Source: Pyrenopolyporus hunteri (lineage: Eukaryota; Ascomycota; Sordariomycetes; Xylariales; Hypoxylaceae). From it: a DNA stretch of 64,000 bases. Under the pieces are notes generated by a model. It did no database searches. It saw only the letters and a program-made list of their open reading frames with translations, and was not told the origin of the DNA. Positions within the stretch are counted from its first letter, which is position 1. The number at the start of each line of letters is the position of its first letter. Location: the NCBI GenBank assembly GCA_902806595.1, contig CADCXC010000011.1, positions 2,170,001 through 2,234,000 on the forward strand. The letters are read 5' to 3'. Positions 53,918 through 64,000 of this stretch are shown here, in pieces. The position numbers and the translations under genes are program-made.

Positions 53918-55896
53918 TTATGATGATATCCCGCCTTGCTTCGCCGCAGCTACGCTCGCGCTCATCTCTGTTCTCGGGCCTGAACGACGCTCGGCGGTCG
54001 GTATGGTTTCCGAGGACAGCTGCACGCCACTGCTCACCCTCTTCTTTTCGGTATTGGATTCGGTGGTTGCTTCGGACTCCGAATTATTTGCGACTGTGTT
54101 TATTTCTGAAACCCGCGGCCGTTGCTTCCTACTGAACATGTTGACTGGTGGTCTCGGAATACTCGGTATCTGTGGCATTTGGGTAGGCAGATAAGATTTG
54201 AGACTAGATCCCGACGGGATTTGTGGCATCTCGGGGATCCTTGTTGGCACATAAGACATGACGCCAGTTCCCGCCTGCTGCGCTACTTCCATGAGGTAGC
54301 GCATGTATGTAGTTCGCTCCCTGACTTGGCCTTCGCCTCCCGGCGGAGTTCCATCATCTTCCGGCAATGGGATAGCCGATGCTGCAGCAGTGATATCCAA
54401 CGGCGATGTGTCGGAGAGCTCATCGTCGACGTGCTCTTCCACCCCCGTTCCCAGAACATCATCTGCATTTTCGTCAATGTCGCCTGTCTTTGGGACTTCT
54501 TGGCCGTCCTCCGTCGTCGCCACAGGCTCTTCAATAGGCTCAGGGGTTGGGGCTAACGCGAATTTGGGGTCATCGAAAACGTCGGAATCATCGTTGAACC
54601 ATCGGACGACGAGGTTACTTGCCTCTTCGGTCATCTGTTCGTATTCCTCATTCTTGTCTCTAATGAACATGCTCATGTGAGCTTGTACCTCGTCTTTTGT
54701 CCCCTTGATAACCTGCCGCGAGAAGAGGTGGTGAGCCTGGTGATCCTTCGCTGGAATTGCGCAGAATGTACGCTCAGGTACGAAATAGCCGCCACTCCAC
54801 ACACCATTTTCCCCTAGTGACGTATAGAAATCGTGAATGCCGATACCGCTAAGTCCTGCCATACGTTCTAATCTTCGGCTTAGTTCAAGCTGCTTCATGA
54901 GAGTGCCAACAAACGTAAAGTGATCTGAGAGGTATTCAAAAGAACGCCCGACATTTCCGCGGTTGATATAAGCCAGTCCCTGACTTAACGTGTCCATACT
55001 CTGTTGGTATCCCTCTTTTACAGAATTCCTATTCAGGTTGCGCATGCTCCGCATGCCATCCATAATTTGCTGACGGTGTATATACGCGGCAACTCCTCCA
55101 GCGGCTATCGCGCCAACAGTGCCGGTGCGCACCGCAACAAGTTGCCAACCTTTCCAAGCGGGGCTGGATGGCTTCGCCGGAGTACCACGGGTTACTGCTC
55201 TCTTGAAGGCCGACCCCCCCAACGCAGATGGAGCTGCTGAAAGAGCTGTCATAACATTGAAAACGGCACTGACTTTTTGGTAATTTGAGAAAGCTCCGTA
55301 GACAAACATGGATCGCGCGAGCCCGTTGAACGGAGTGTCGAAGGTTAGAATTCCTTGTATCAGAGGGAAAACGGGTGATCGTTCCTGGTTGTGTGTAATC
55401 CGCTCATTAAGGATCATGAAGAGGGCATCTGAGGCGACAAACCCCCTACAAGCAGCGTAAGTATATATCTCATCGTTAAGCCTTGAATGTTCCTTACTTA
55501 CCCCATCGAATGCGCTACGAGGATTACTCCGACATCTCGATCATCAGGTGGCCATGATTTCTCGCTGTTCACTTTTCGTACGTCCATCACCCTTTCTTTC
55601 AGCCTGTCATCTCGTGAGTTCAATACAGAAAGCTGTTATAACAAAGGACACACCATTGTAGAAAGGATCCGCAACACTGTTGCAACTCTCCTCTCGTTTC
55701 GTACTTCGGATATACTACGGACTCGACGCTATGGTCTGGCAGTTTTCGTGCTACCGACCTCTGTAAGTCACTAGGAAAGGTACGAAATGTGTCGTCGTCC
55801 CCCTGGGGATATTGTTAGATATTGTATCACAATTGGAACGGCCGAATCGTTTACCTTGAATCCGTGTATGAAGCAAAGTAGTAGTGTCCGAGGCAT
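53918..55896 (-). CDS. DUF676-type lipase-like alpha/beta-hydrolase, four exons
   Basis: Predicted 606 residues. Proposed exons are 55896-55855, 55802-55654, 55603-55502 and 55445-53918. The introns are 52, 50 and 56 bp, with donors GTAAAC, GTGTGT and GTAAGT and compatible phases. The N-terminus carries the family start FIHGFKGDDDTF (residues 9-20), where HG contributes to the oxyanion hole. It is followed by YPKYETRG. The nucleophile elbow AHSMGG spans an intron, with Ser96 as the likely catalytic serine. TFDTPFNGL follows near residue 134, as in this family. A Gly/Ala-rich hydrophobic stretch near 200-219 may be a membrane anchor. The catalytic His is probably in or near DHQAHH. The last 150 residues are acidic and Pro-rich and probably disordered. 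The family includes putative serine esterases and lipases; the substrate is unknown. The gene lies 441 bp from the copia insertion. Confidence 0.88.
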
Positions 55897-56517
55897 TTGA
55901 AATGTAGAAAGAGATTGGTATGTCAGAATCATACATAAACCGAAAATAAATAATACTAGATTGTCATTGAAGGGAGAAGAACTCTATAAAAAGCAAGCGG
56001 GTAGGTAGGTGTCTGGGAATATAGGATAAGTGCGTAGTCCCTTACCCATTAGTATCCGTCGTTTTGACCGCGGCAAGCTTGTCCTCAGAATAGACCCAAC
56101 CTAGGAACCGCCTCCTTGAACTACCATACTCTCCGTATCACGTCGAAACGTCATTCATAACGTCACAAATGCTTCACAAGTTCGATCACCCCTGATCCGT
56201 GTCTGCAGGGATAGAGGGCTCTTCATACTCCTAATCGACGTAGACTTCAGGTATATTACTGTTCCGCAGGCAACGAAGGTATTAAAGTGAAGATATCATC
56301 GTTGGAAACAACGATAATATCCGGGGTTGAATGCAGAGGATTCTGGTGTTAACGCACAAATAAGCGAAAGAAACATTCAAAACCACACGCATGCTTATAA
56401 CTCGTCTGAGAAGTGCCTGTGATGTAACGGTAGAACGGCACATAGTTAATTACGGTTTAATGGCCTATAAACCACCATAAAACTATTCCCACCCTGCATT
56501 ATCAGACATCAGGTAGA
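55897..56517. other. Intergenic between the DUF676 and DUF3659/DUF6987 genes
   Basis: About 620 bp with no convincing gene. It should contain the DUF676 promoter and the 3' end of the upstream co-oriented gene. A TAGGTAGGT motif lies near 56002. No operator or TATA box can be named. Confidence 0.45.
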
Positions 56518-59500
56518 TTACTTTTTCTTGCTCCCAGTAATGGGAGACAAGATTGTCCCTAGTCCCAAGCCATCAAGAACCTTAGTGAGTCCGAGACCGC
56601 CCAACAAGTTGTTTACTAGGCCGCCAAGCCCGAGCCCATTCAGAAGTTTGCCCACGAGCCCAAGCACGCCACTGAGGAGAAGACCAACTGCAGCTATGAT
56701 CTGGAAGAGCGGCTCGGATAGCAAACCCCAGAGCGGGTTGATGCCCTTCTTAGCCCGTGGAAGGTTCTCCAGCTTGCGTTTCGCTCCTTCAATGGTCTCG
56801 GTCACGGTACCAGTGAGTTCTTTTAGCAAATCTGCAAGTCGGTATTCCTCAGGGGTGGCTTCACGCGCCGCAGTCTTATGTTTGGCGTTGGCTGAGATGC
56901 GACCGTCTGGATCGAGCCCACGGATTACGCCGTTGGCCTCGGTTAGGATCTTGCCTCCTTCCTCGATTAGGGGGCGCACTTGTTTGACAAGTTCGTCCTC
57001 GTCTCGTTCATCTTCAGGCTTCCGCTCCTCGGCATCAATTCTCTGTAATCAAAAATAAATCATTAGTACTTCGATAAGCTGACCAGAATGATTCAAAACT
57101 TACATCGACAATCATTTTGCAGATAGGCTTGATCTTGTCGAGGGACTGCTCGATACAGAACGAGATCTGACTAGCAATCTTTTTGTCTTGCTCCAACTGT
57201 AAGCGGGCCAACCTTTCTTCCTCGGTTTCTTCAGGTTCTTCGGGCAGCTCTGAAAGCAGAGAACAGTGTCCTAAAACATTGCCTTTGCCATCGACCACAT
57301 CGCCGTCGTCGTCGATCTTCTTACCGGCACATTCGGTCAACAGACCGGACGTGAGCTTGCCCATGATATCACCGTTTTCATCAACAACGTTGCCCTCGCG
57401 GTTGACCCTTCGCCCCGACATGGGGTTGACTTCTTTGGGAACCGGCTCCTCCTCCCATCGTTCAGCATGACCAAGCACATTTCCGTTTTTATCACATATA
57501 TCGCCGTCATCATCAACCACGCGACCAAAGAGAAGCTTAGGATCACCTGAAACGACTCGGCCAACAACATCACCACCAGGCGTCACGACCTTCCCTTCCT
57601 TGTTCACAGTACAGCCAGGTAGCTCGGCAAAAGGTCCTTCTTTCATGCCCTCACGCTCGGCTTCGGGGATTATCTCGCACTTGCCAATGACGTCGCCCTC
57701 TTCATTCCGAATGAAGCCGTTTTTGTCGCAATATTTTCCTATCAAGCGCTTAAGATCTCCCTCGACCACGCGACCGTAGACGTCACCGTGACTATCGACA
57801 GCATTTCCAGCTTTGTTGACGCGCTTGCCGGCAAGCGCTGATCTGTCAACCTCAGGCTCCTCCTCCTCTTCCCAGCGTTCGGCGCGACCGAGTTGATTTC
57901 CCGCTTTGTCTAGGATATCTCCGTCGGGGTCCACCGGTTTTCCCTTCAGCTTCCGCGGGTCGCCTTGGACTACGACGCCAACTTGTTCGCCGTTAGACAT
58001 GACCCTACCCTGATCACCGACGACGGCGTCCGGGTAGTCCTCGAAAGGTGCAGGTTCCTTAACCTCCTCGCGCTCGGTCTCGGGGATGGGTTCGGCCTTG
58101 CCTATAACTCGGCCGGCATCGTCAAAGATCTCTCCATTATCGCCGACCTTCTTACCGACTAAATGTTTAATGATCCCCTGGACGACGTGGCCCCAAACCT
58201 GCCCCTTTTCATCCACGACGTTGCCCAACTTGTTGACTTTCTTTTCGCGAAGGATGGAATAATCGACGGGTTCTTCTTCCGGTTCAATGGGCTCCTCGGC
58301 TTCAACACGCTCGGCACGGCCGATGACGTTACCGTGCTTATCGAGGACATCGCCGTCAGCGTCGACCCTCATTCCAATCAACTTTTGGAAATCGTCACCG
58401 ATAATAACGCCTACTTGGCGGCCGTCGTGGATGACCTTGCCGAACTTATCCACCGTGGCATTGGGGAAGTTTTCGAACGGCGCAGCTTCGTTCTGAACTT
58501 TCTCAGGAAGAGCCTCTACCTCGCCGATGATGTTGCCCTGGTTATCCCATACCTTCCCGTCCCTATCAGGCACCTTACCAACAAGCTTTTTGATATCTCC
58601 GCTTTTGACTTTACCAATCGGGTTGCCGTTGTCGTCGACGACATTGCCAGCCTTGTTAATATTCATGCCCTCGAGGATTGAAATATCAGGAAGTTTGACT
58701 GGCTCCTCGGCCTGTTCCTGAGCGGCCTCAAGGGCTTGAAGCCACTCTACAGCTTCCGGAATTTCTTCCTTGATTTTTTCGATCATTGCGCCCTCAGGCC
58801 TCAAGTTAATTCTACCGAGAATGGTATCGTTGCCATCGAGGAGATTCCCCTGACCGTCGATTCCCACAATATCTTTACCGTTCAGAGCTTGCGGGTTGGA
58901 ATCATCAGATAATTTTCCAACAACTTCTCCGCGTTGGTCGGTGATCTTGCCGCTATCTGCGACTGTGAAGGGCCCTTTGAACAATGCTACCACTTTTTTC
59001 ACAATCTCTGGGGATAAGGGTGGAATATTGACCGGAATAGGCTCTTGCTTGGCTACATCGCCCATCTTGGAACTCCGACCGCTTCCTAAGCCAACTTTGG
59101 AAACCATATCTCCAGTGTCAGCTAAACTCTCCTTGTCGGTTGTCTGTTGTGTACCCTGGATAACGTCTTGGGCAGTCGTCCCGGCGACTTCGGCAAAATC
59201 GCCAGTATCTCGTGCGCCGACATCCTTACCAGCGCCCCCGACGGTATCCGTGATACCCTCTGCCATATTGTCCGGAGCTTCAGTAATTCCACGGGGAGTT
59301 TGGTGGGTTTCATCTGCAACCCCCCCAACCGCGCTGCCAGCGTTGCCTGTGGTGTCTTGTGTTGTGTCTTCTTGTGTTGTGTCTCCTACGGGACCTGTAA
59401 CAGTCTTCGCTGCCTGAGAAAATCCCCTACCCGCCCCAGAGAAAGCACCACCTAATCCGCTACCGCTGTTAATCTGCCCCCCTTGGGCGTCGGAATCCGC

Positions 59501-59887
59501 CACCGGCTTAGTTGTGTAGTTGGGTTCGGCGGGAACACCACCAAGGGGTTCGGCCTTACCGACTACACTGCCTTCCTCGTCTAGCACATCACCTTCCTGC
59601 GTGACGATAAAGCCGACAAACTTTTGCGAGTCGCCCTCAGTAACTTTGCCGATTGGGTTCCCATCGTCGTCGACGACTTCCCCCTTTTCATTGATGCGGC
59701 CTGCCGCAGGCACCATCTCGCCTTCACCTTCGTTGCCCTCTGATGTGTCGGGGATAGAACGTGGCGCCGAAGCTCGCGGGGTAGCTTCTTCTTGCGCAGC
59801 ACCGTTATTTCCCGCCGGAGGAGAATCCTCGGAGGTCTCGCCTGAGGGATGACTCGGCCTACCGACCGCTGTGTCGAGTCCGGACAT
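56518..59887 (-). CDS. Large DUF3659-repeat protein with DUF6987-like hydrophobic C-terminus, two exons
   Basis: Predicted 1,102 residues from exons 59887-57104 and 57042-56518. The intron is 61 bp with donor GTAAGT and acceptor TTACAG. The ATG at 59887 follows GCC; an in-frame ATG at 60022 would add 45 residues that look unlike coding sequence. Residues 1-57 are acidic and low complexity. One DUF3659 unit (about 58-118) is followed by a Gly/Thr-rich LEA-like segment (about 130-265). Eight more units lie at about 290-880. Each pairs an NxxGNVVDxxG half with a DxDGDxxDxxGNVxGxAE half. The C-terminal domain begins near RPLIEEGGKIL, includes NPLWGLLSEPLF and ends in a long Gly/Leu hydrophobic region and a KKK tail, as in DUF6987. 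That region could insert into membranes. The molecular function is unknown. Confidence 0.85.
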
Positions 59888-61355
59888 GGCAGCGGGGTGG
59901 ATAATCGTAACAGGATCTACGCCTGTAGTGATGTGAGGTATCGTTGTGAATACTATATGATTATGCCGCTCTTGTCGCTGCAGCTGAGGATGCCGTTCGG
60001 TATAGTTTTGAGAGATAGTCATGGGTTTCTACTGACAAATTGTCCCGGGGTACCCAACGGCGACTTAATCTTTTAAGTATAGTAGCATGATGAGAGGCAA
60101 TACGAGTACCTCACCCTCAGGCACAGGGGATTACGTCACAAAGCCTGATACCTATATCGCTGAGATGGCAAGAAGACGTGACCGTTCCCCCTTTCCATCT
60201 GTCGTGCTCGATGTGAGATCCTTCGTACATTTTGGTCAACGTCATGATATCAATCCTTATCCTGCAAGGAGAGGCTTTGAGCGTCATTAGTAGGGTATAT
60301 CTAAGCATGGGATCCCATATCAAACTTCTTGGTGAGGTCAAGCCACGAACGAGGCTATTGTCCGAACTACCGCCGATCTCGAACGGGATATGGGCCGCGG
60401 ATGAGTAGAGAGTCATGATTGTGTGGCTTACGGTAAACACCAAGGTTCGGTGCTAAAGGTAGGCAAGATGCGAAGCAGTCATTCGTTGGGCTTCCTAAAG
60501 ACCGGCATGCAAACAGGATTTCCCTTGATGGCGGGAACATAAGACACCCCACAGGAGGATACCACTTGCAAATCTCGATCGTGATGGACCTCAATTAAGT
60601 TTCCTAGTAAACTGTACCACCAACCTGCGCGCTCGACTGCACGTCCACGCGGTCAATTGCCCGGGCTACATGGATGATGGGAGTAATCAAACCCGAGGAC
60701 ATGGATCTTAATTGGATTTTAGTCGTCACTCGAGCCACAGCGAACCACTACGCGTTGTCGCCACACTTATAAGTTTAGATTTTAAAGGCCTAGGTAACTC
60801 CATAGGTAGTATACAGCTGGATCGGGTTAGGTACGACGCCGCCTGATCGTCGTTGTCCACACCCTTAGCCGGACGAGTGGTTACTGGCTATCCATCCGAG
60901 TCCCCCAGGAGTGCCCGGCCACGGAGACCGCCCTCCACCCGACGCGTGTGCGGTTCTGGCTACATCAACAGGTTTCCCGTGCAGTTCTACCAAGCCACAT
61001 TTGACATGGGGTATCATCAGACAAACGTCATCGGTGGCATACCTCAGCCAGAAGAGACTTCAGGGGCCGGATTGCTTACGAATTTTACATATGCGCCCAT
61101 CCGAAGTCAGTGATTATACTGGGTGTCTTATTCGCAGCCGTATATAAGGTGTAGAATCGTAGCCTAGACTTCCTAATGAATGCCCTAGACCACTAATTCG
61201 CAGGTTTCCGTATGTACCTAGATAGGTATTTGGTGGGAGCTGGGTAGTATAATTCGTCGATATCGTCGATATCGTCCTTCACGATGTTTCCCGCGGAGCG
61301 CCGTGATGTAATATCCAGATTACTCGTAGATCTACGTCGTGAGACAGTCATAAAT
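59888..61355. other. Intergenic between the two DUF3659 genes
   Basis: About 1.3-1.45 kb, depending on which start is used for the 56518-59887 gene. Short open frames on both strands (for example 60117-60443 and 60853-61113) have no family resemblance. TAGGTA motifs occur near 60790-60810 and 61215-61230. I see no tRNA or conserved site. Confidence 0.45.
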
Positions 61356-63317
61356 CTAGGAATCTTGCGGTTGTCTCCCAAATGTAGTAGGTATGCGAAT
61401 CGTGAGTTGGATACCGTCGGTCGTAGATTTTACGTCTAGGAAGATATCCGAAGGGCTACCGCCCGTGTGGGCGTTAACTTTCGGCTTTTTGTCCTCGCGC
61501 GGTTTGCTGTCCTGGGCTTGAGATTTGTCTGATTTAGCCCGTTTCGTGAAGGGGCCTAAAACCCCATTCTCTCCAGCCTTTTCGTTAAAGCGACCGATTA
61601 TGTTGCCCTTTCCGTCGAGGATGTTGCCGTCGTGATCGACCTTCAAGCCCCCAAGTACACTCTCAGGAATATCGGTAGGCGGCGGCGGTTCGGTGAAATT
61701 CTCAGAAACGTACCCGATAACTTCACCACTTTCTCCATATATCTCACCATTATCCGCAACAGTCCTACCTACCATCGCAGGAAGGTCACCTGTGGCATGA
61801 CCAAGTACTTTCCCCGATGCGTCTATGATATTTCCGACGTCGTCGACGACGTTCCCGCCAAGGCCATTAGCGAGACGAAGTAGATCAGGAGGCGGCGCCA
61901 TAGCAATCGGCGTGATCTTTGGGATCTTTGGAATGGGCGAGACATTGGACGGGGAGTGCACAGACGGATCCAATATTTCTTCTGGGGGGTCCTGTAGCAC
62001 ATCGTCTGGAAGCTTTGGCAAGTCATCTGTACTTGGGAGACCCCGCGTATCTGGCAAACCATTGGGGTCATCAAGACCGGAAGCGATATTGTTCATATCA
62101 GGCTTGACGGGCTCAGGGGGGCTGCTTATAACCTTCTCGGGGCGGGGGAGTGGGATTTCGATTCTCCGCTCGATATGTGCAGGCTGGCCCATATTGTCCG
62201 CGACCTGTGCGCCATCGTTTGTGGCGTCATGGGCCGAACCAGCAGGGTTGCTTTTGTCGTTTGAAATTCTTTTAACATCCGCATCTTTTGATATGACCCC
62301 AGGATCAGGTTCGCCGATGATGTTAGCGGATGCCATGCCTGGTACGTGCTCTCCGGAACTTCTCGTAGCTCCATCAGCTTCCTTAGAAACATCTTTGGGC
62401 TCAGAAAGGGCCGGCGTCTTATTAACGAAGCTCGAGTCTTGACCAGTCTCTTTTATTGTCCGTATTCCAACTTCCGCTCCTTTCGAGATACCAGACGTAC
62501 CTAGCTCGCCCATGTTGGGCAAGTTGGTACCCGATATCCGCTCAGGAGCGTCCTCTGTGGCTTGCTTGGCTTCGTCCGACGCGCCTGTGAGTTCGGACGG
62601 ATCCGGTGCCTCGTCTGGAGTAGTTTCTGTCGGTGTCTTTTTAACGATGCCGCCGTCTTCACCTCCACCTTCGGCTGACTTGGTAGAGCTTAACGTTGTG
62701 TCTCGAATTTCCTTCGTCCGCTCACTTGGAGAGCCCATCAGAGTATTGTCTCTGTGTAACTCCTTTATAGGTCCAACCACCCTATCCTTTAATTCACCAT
62801 CCCGTCTTATCGCATCGCCCGCGTTTTTTACTATCCCTTCAGTAGATCCCACCCCGCCCCCAGCTGTACCTATTCCGTCACGTGAAGCAGTACCGGCTAG
62901 AGCCGATGTAGACGTGCTCATTTCTGCATTCCCCTGTTCAGCAACGCGCCCAGCGCCGTCTACCGGGAAGTTTGCCGCACAGGTGGGGTTTAGGAGTTCC
63001 AGTAAATTGCGGTTCGAAGGGCCAAGGACTTCTCGTGGCTCCCCAGCAACGTTCTCGGGTGAGATATTCGCCGGACCTGAGGTGTCTGATCCTGTCCTTC
63101 GATTATCGACGGTGCTACGCGCAGCTTCCGACCCGTCGGCGAGGGTTTCTGTGCTTCGACTTAGGGTCTCGGCGGGAGTGAAGACGTCGTGGGACTGGGC
63201 CCTGGGATGTATGGGAGTCGTTGGTTTCTGATTCTTCGAAGGGGTCAGCGTCTTCGTCTTGCTTGAGGGCTTGAACAACTTCCTCGGCGGCGTGTGCGGA
63301 TCCATCATGCCGACCAT
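61356..63317 (-). CDS. DUF3659-repeat protein, single exon
   Basis: Predicted 653 residues from the first ATG at 63317; ATGs four and five codons... downstream at 63308 and 63305 are alternatives. The N-terminal 480 residues are hydrophilic, rich in Ser, Pro, Gly, Thr and Glu and probably disordered, with LEA-like Gly/Thr segments around GTAGGGVGSTEG. The C-terminal part has two or three DUF3659 half-unit pairs. The first runs from LANGLGGNVVDDVGN and includes GEIYGESGEVIGYV; the next contains LKVDHDGNILDGKGNIIG. A lysine-rich stretch follows and then a final beta-strand-like block (SDIFLDVKSTTDGIQLTIRI). There is no signal peptide or membrane segment. It is the same family as the neighbouring protein at 56518-59887 but lacks the DUF6987-like domain. 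The function is unknown. Co-orientation and shared domain suggest duplication or joint function. Confidence 0.8.
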   Translation of the reverse strand: MVGMMDPHTPPRKLFKPSSKTKTLTPSKNQKPTTPIHPRAQSHDVFTPAETLSRSTETLADGSEAARSTVDNRRTGSDTSGPANISPENVAGEPREVLGPSNRNLLELLNPTCAANFPVDGAGRVAEQGNAEMSTSTSALAGTASRDGIGTAGGGVGSTEGIVKNAGDAIRRDGELKDRVVGPIKELHRDNTLMGSPSERTKEIRDTTLSSTKSAEGGGEDGGIVKKTPTETTPDEAPDPSELTGASDEAKQATEDAPERISGTNLPNMGELGTSGISKGAEVGIRTIKETGQDSSFVNKTPALSEPKDVSKEADGATRSSGEHVPGMASANIIGEPDPGVISKDADVKRISNDKSNPAGSAHDATNDGAQVADNMGQPAHIERRIEIPLPRPEKVISSPPEPVKPDMNNIASGLDDPNGLPDTRGLPSTDDLPKLPDDVLQDPPEEILDPSVHSPSNVSPIPKIPKITPIAMAPPPDLLRLANGLGGNVVDDVGNIIDASGKVLGHATGDLPAMVGRTVADNGEIYGESGEVIGYVSENFTEPPPPTDIPESVLGGLKVDHDGNILDGKGNIIGRFNEKAGENGVLGPFTKRAKSDKSQAQDSKPREDKKPKVNAHTGGSPSDIFLDVKSTTDGIQLTIRIPTTFGRQPQDS

Positions 63318-64000
63318 AGCCAACGCAAAGGTCTGAAAGTGATTGGGGAGGGGGAAGACGAATACGGGAGGATATACCACTTAGAACAACGTATGTAGGC
63401 TAAGCCAAGGCCGGGCTGCGGTAATCCAAAAGACGCCCGCCGCGAGTCGAAAAGTTACGACGGGGATGTTCGTTATTAGAACCTAGGTACGTTATGAAAA
63501 CGGGAGCACTAAGTGGAGAGAGCGATACTCAAGGGTATGCGGTAATTTGAAACTCAAAAACAAAAGAAATTAAGATACACTATAAACATCTATGTAGTAA
63601 GGAGACGAAATGTACGATGAAAATCTCCAAGCAACTTGCAGGCAAGTTGTGGTACTCGATTCTGCCATGTACCTGGCATCCTCAGCTCGATTCGATTGCG
63701 TCATAGGCACCTAATCTCTTGGACGAATCCTGGGGGTGGTCCTACGGGCCGGGGAGGGCGAGGTCTTTATTCTTAGCCGTTGATCGACCGCGCGTACATA
63801 TGACACAGGGCATGGGTGTGCCCAACAATTACTTGGTAGCCCTATGCAGTAAGATAAAGCAAACCGGGATCTGCGAAGATACCTAGGTAGGTAAGCAAGC
63901 TTGCTCGTAACTTGCCCCAGAATTAGCCGTGAAGCTTTATGAGGATCAAGAGGACGTGGTATGGCGTGCACGTAGTGTAGTGTAGATGACGAGATAGTTT
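63318..64000. promoter_or_regulatory. Upstream region of the second DUF3659 gene
   Basis: No convincing gene. ACCTAGGTA motifs occur at about 63481 and 63881-63893. An 86-codon open frame at 63711-63971 has no recognisable family. This region should contain the promoter of the gene starting at 63317. Confidence 0.45.

Noticed and set aside
61193..61381. 62-codon frame overlapping the 3' end of the second DUF3659 gene
   Set aside because: Shares sequence with the end of the real frame in another phase, with no splice site to connect them; likely a shadow.
1..64000. tRNA genes, rRNA, CRISPR arrays, operons or riboswitches
   Set aside because: No cloverleaf-like sequence or spaced direct-repeat array was seen, and the window is clearly eukaryotic.

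Overview
The window looks like a filamentous ascomycete (Pezizomycotina, probably a sordariomycete-like fungus). The genes have short introns (about 65-120 bp) with GTAAGT-type donors and CTAAC/CTGAC-like branch points. The gene families are typically fungal: a Zn(II)2Cys6 regulator, a HET protein, a DUF676 lipase-like protein and DUF3659 repeat proteins. The sequence alternates sharply between gene-bearing DNA of ordinary composition and two extremely AT-rich blocks with the hallmarks of repeat-induced point mutation (RIP). Family names come from motif recognition by eye. No database search was run, and splice sites were inferred by joining reading frames at consensus sites.

Layout. 1-4174: a four-exon Zn2Cys6 transcription factor on the minus strand and its upstream region. 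4175-31961: AT block 1, about 27.8 kb with no intact gene. It is bounded by an 87-bp imperfect terminal inverted repeat and flanked by a 6-bp direct duplication (GATTCG). It contains a nested LTR retroelement, a 40-unit decamer tract, a minisatellite and at least two dispersed repeat families. 31968-39441: a HET-domain gene (+), a small four-exon DUF6699-like gene (-), a long intergenic stretch full of TACCTAGGTA-type motifs, and a small Gly-rich LEA-like gene (-). 39447-53471: AT block 2, a Ty1/copia-type LTR retrotransposon with 156-bp LTRs and a 5-bp target duplication (ACGCA). It is split by a second LTR element in inverted orientation. 53477-64000: three minus-strand genes, namely a DUF676 alpha/beta-hydrolase, a large DUF3659-repeat protein with a DUF6987-like C-terminus, and a second DUF3659 protein.

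Both AT-rich blocks map to single outer transposon insertions whose ends can be placed to the base, and the flanks show no obvious leakage of mutation. With the insertions removed, the Zn2Cys6 gene and the HET gene would be divergent neighbours about 1.6 kb apart. The LEA-like gene would lie about 0.7 kb downstream of the DUF676 gene, at the end of a co-oriented four-gene run. That run (LEA-like, DUF676, DUF3659/DUF6987, DUF3659) looks like a functional neighbourhood of hydrophilic repeat proteins with a lipase-like enzyme, possibly linked to stress or dormancy; that role is inference only.
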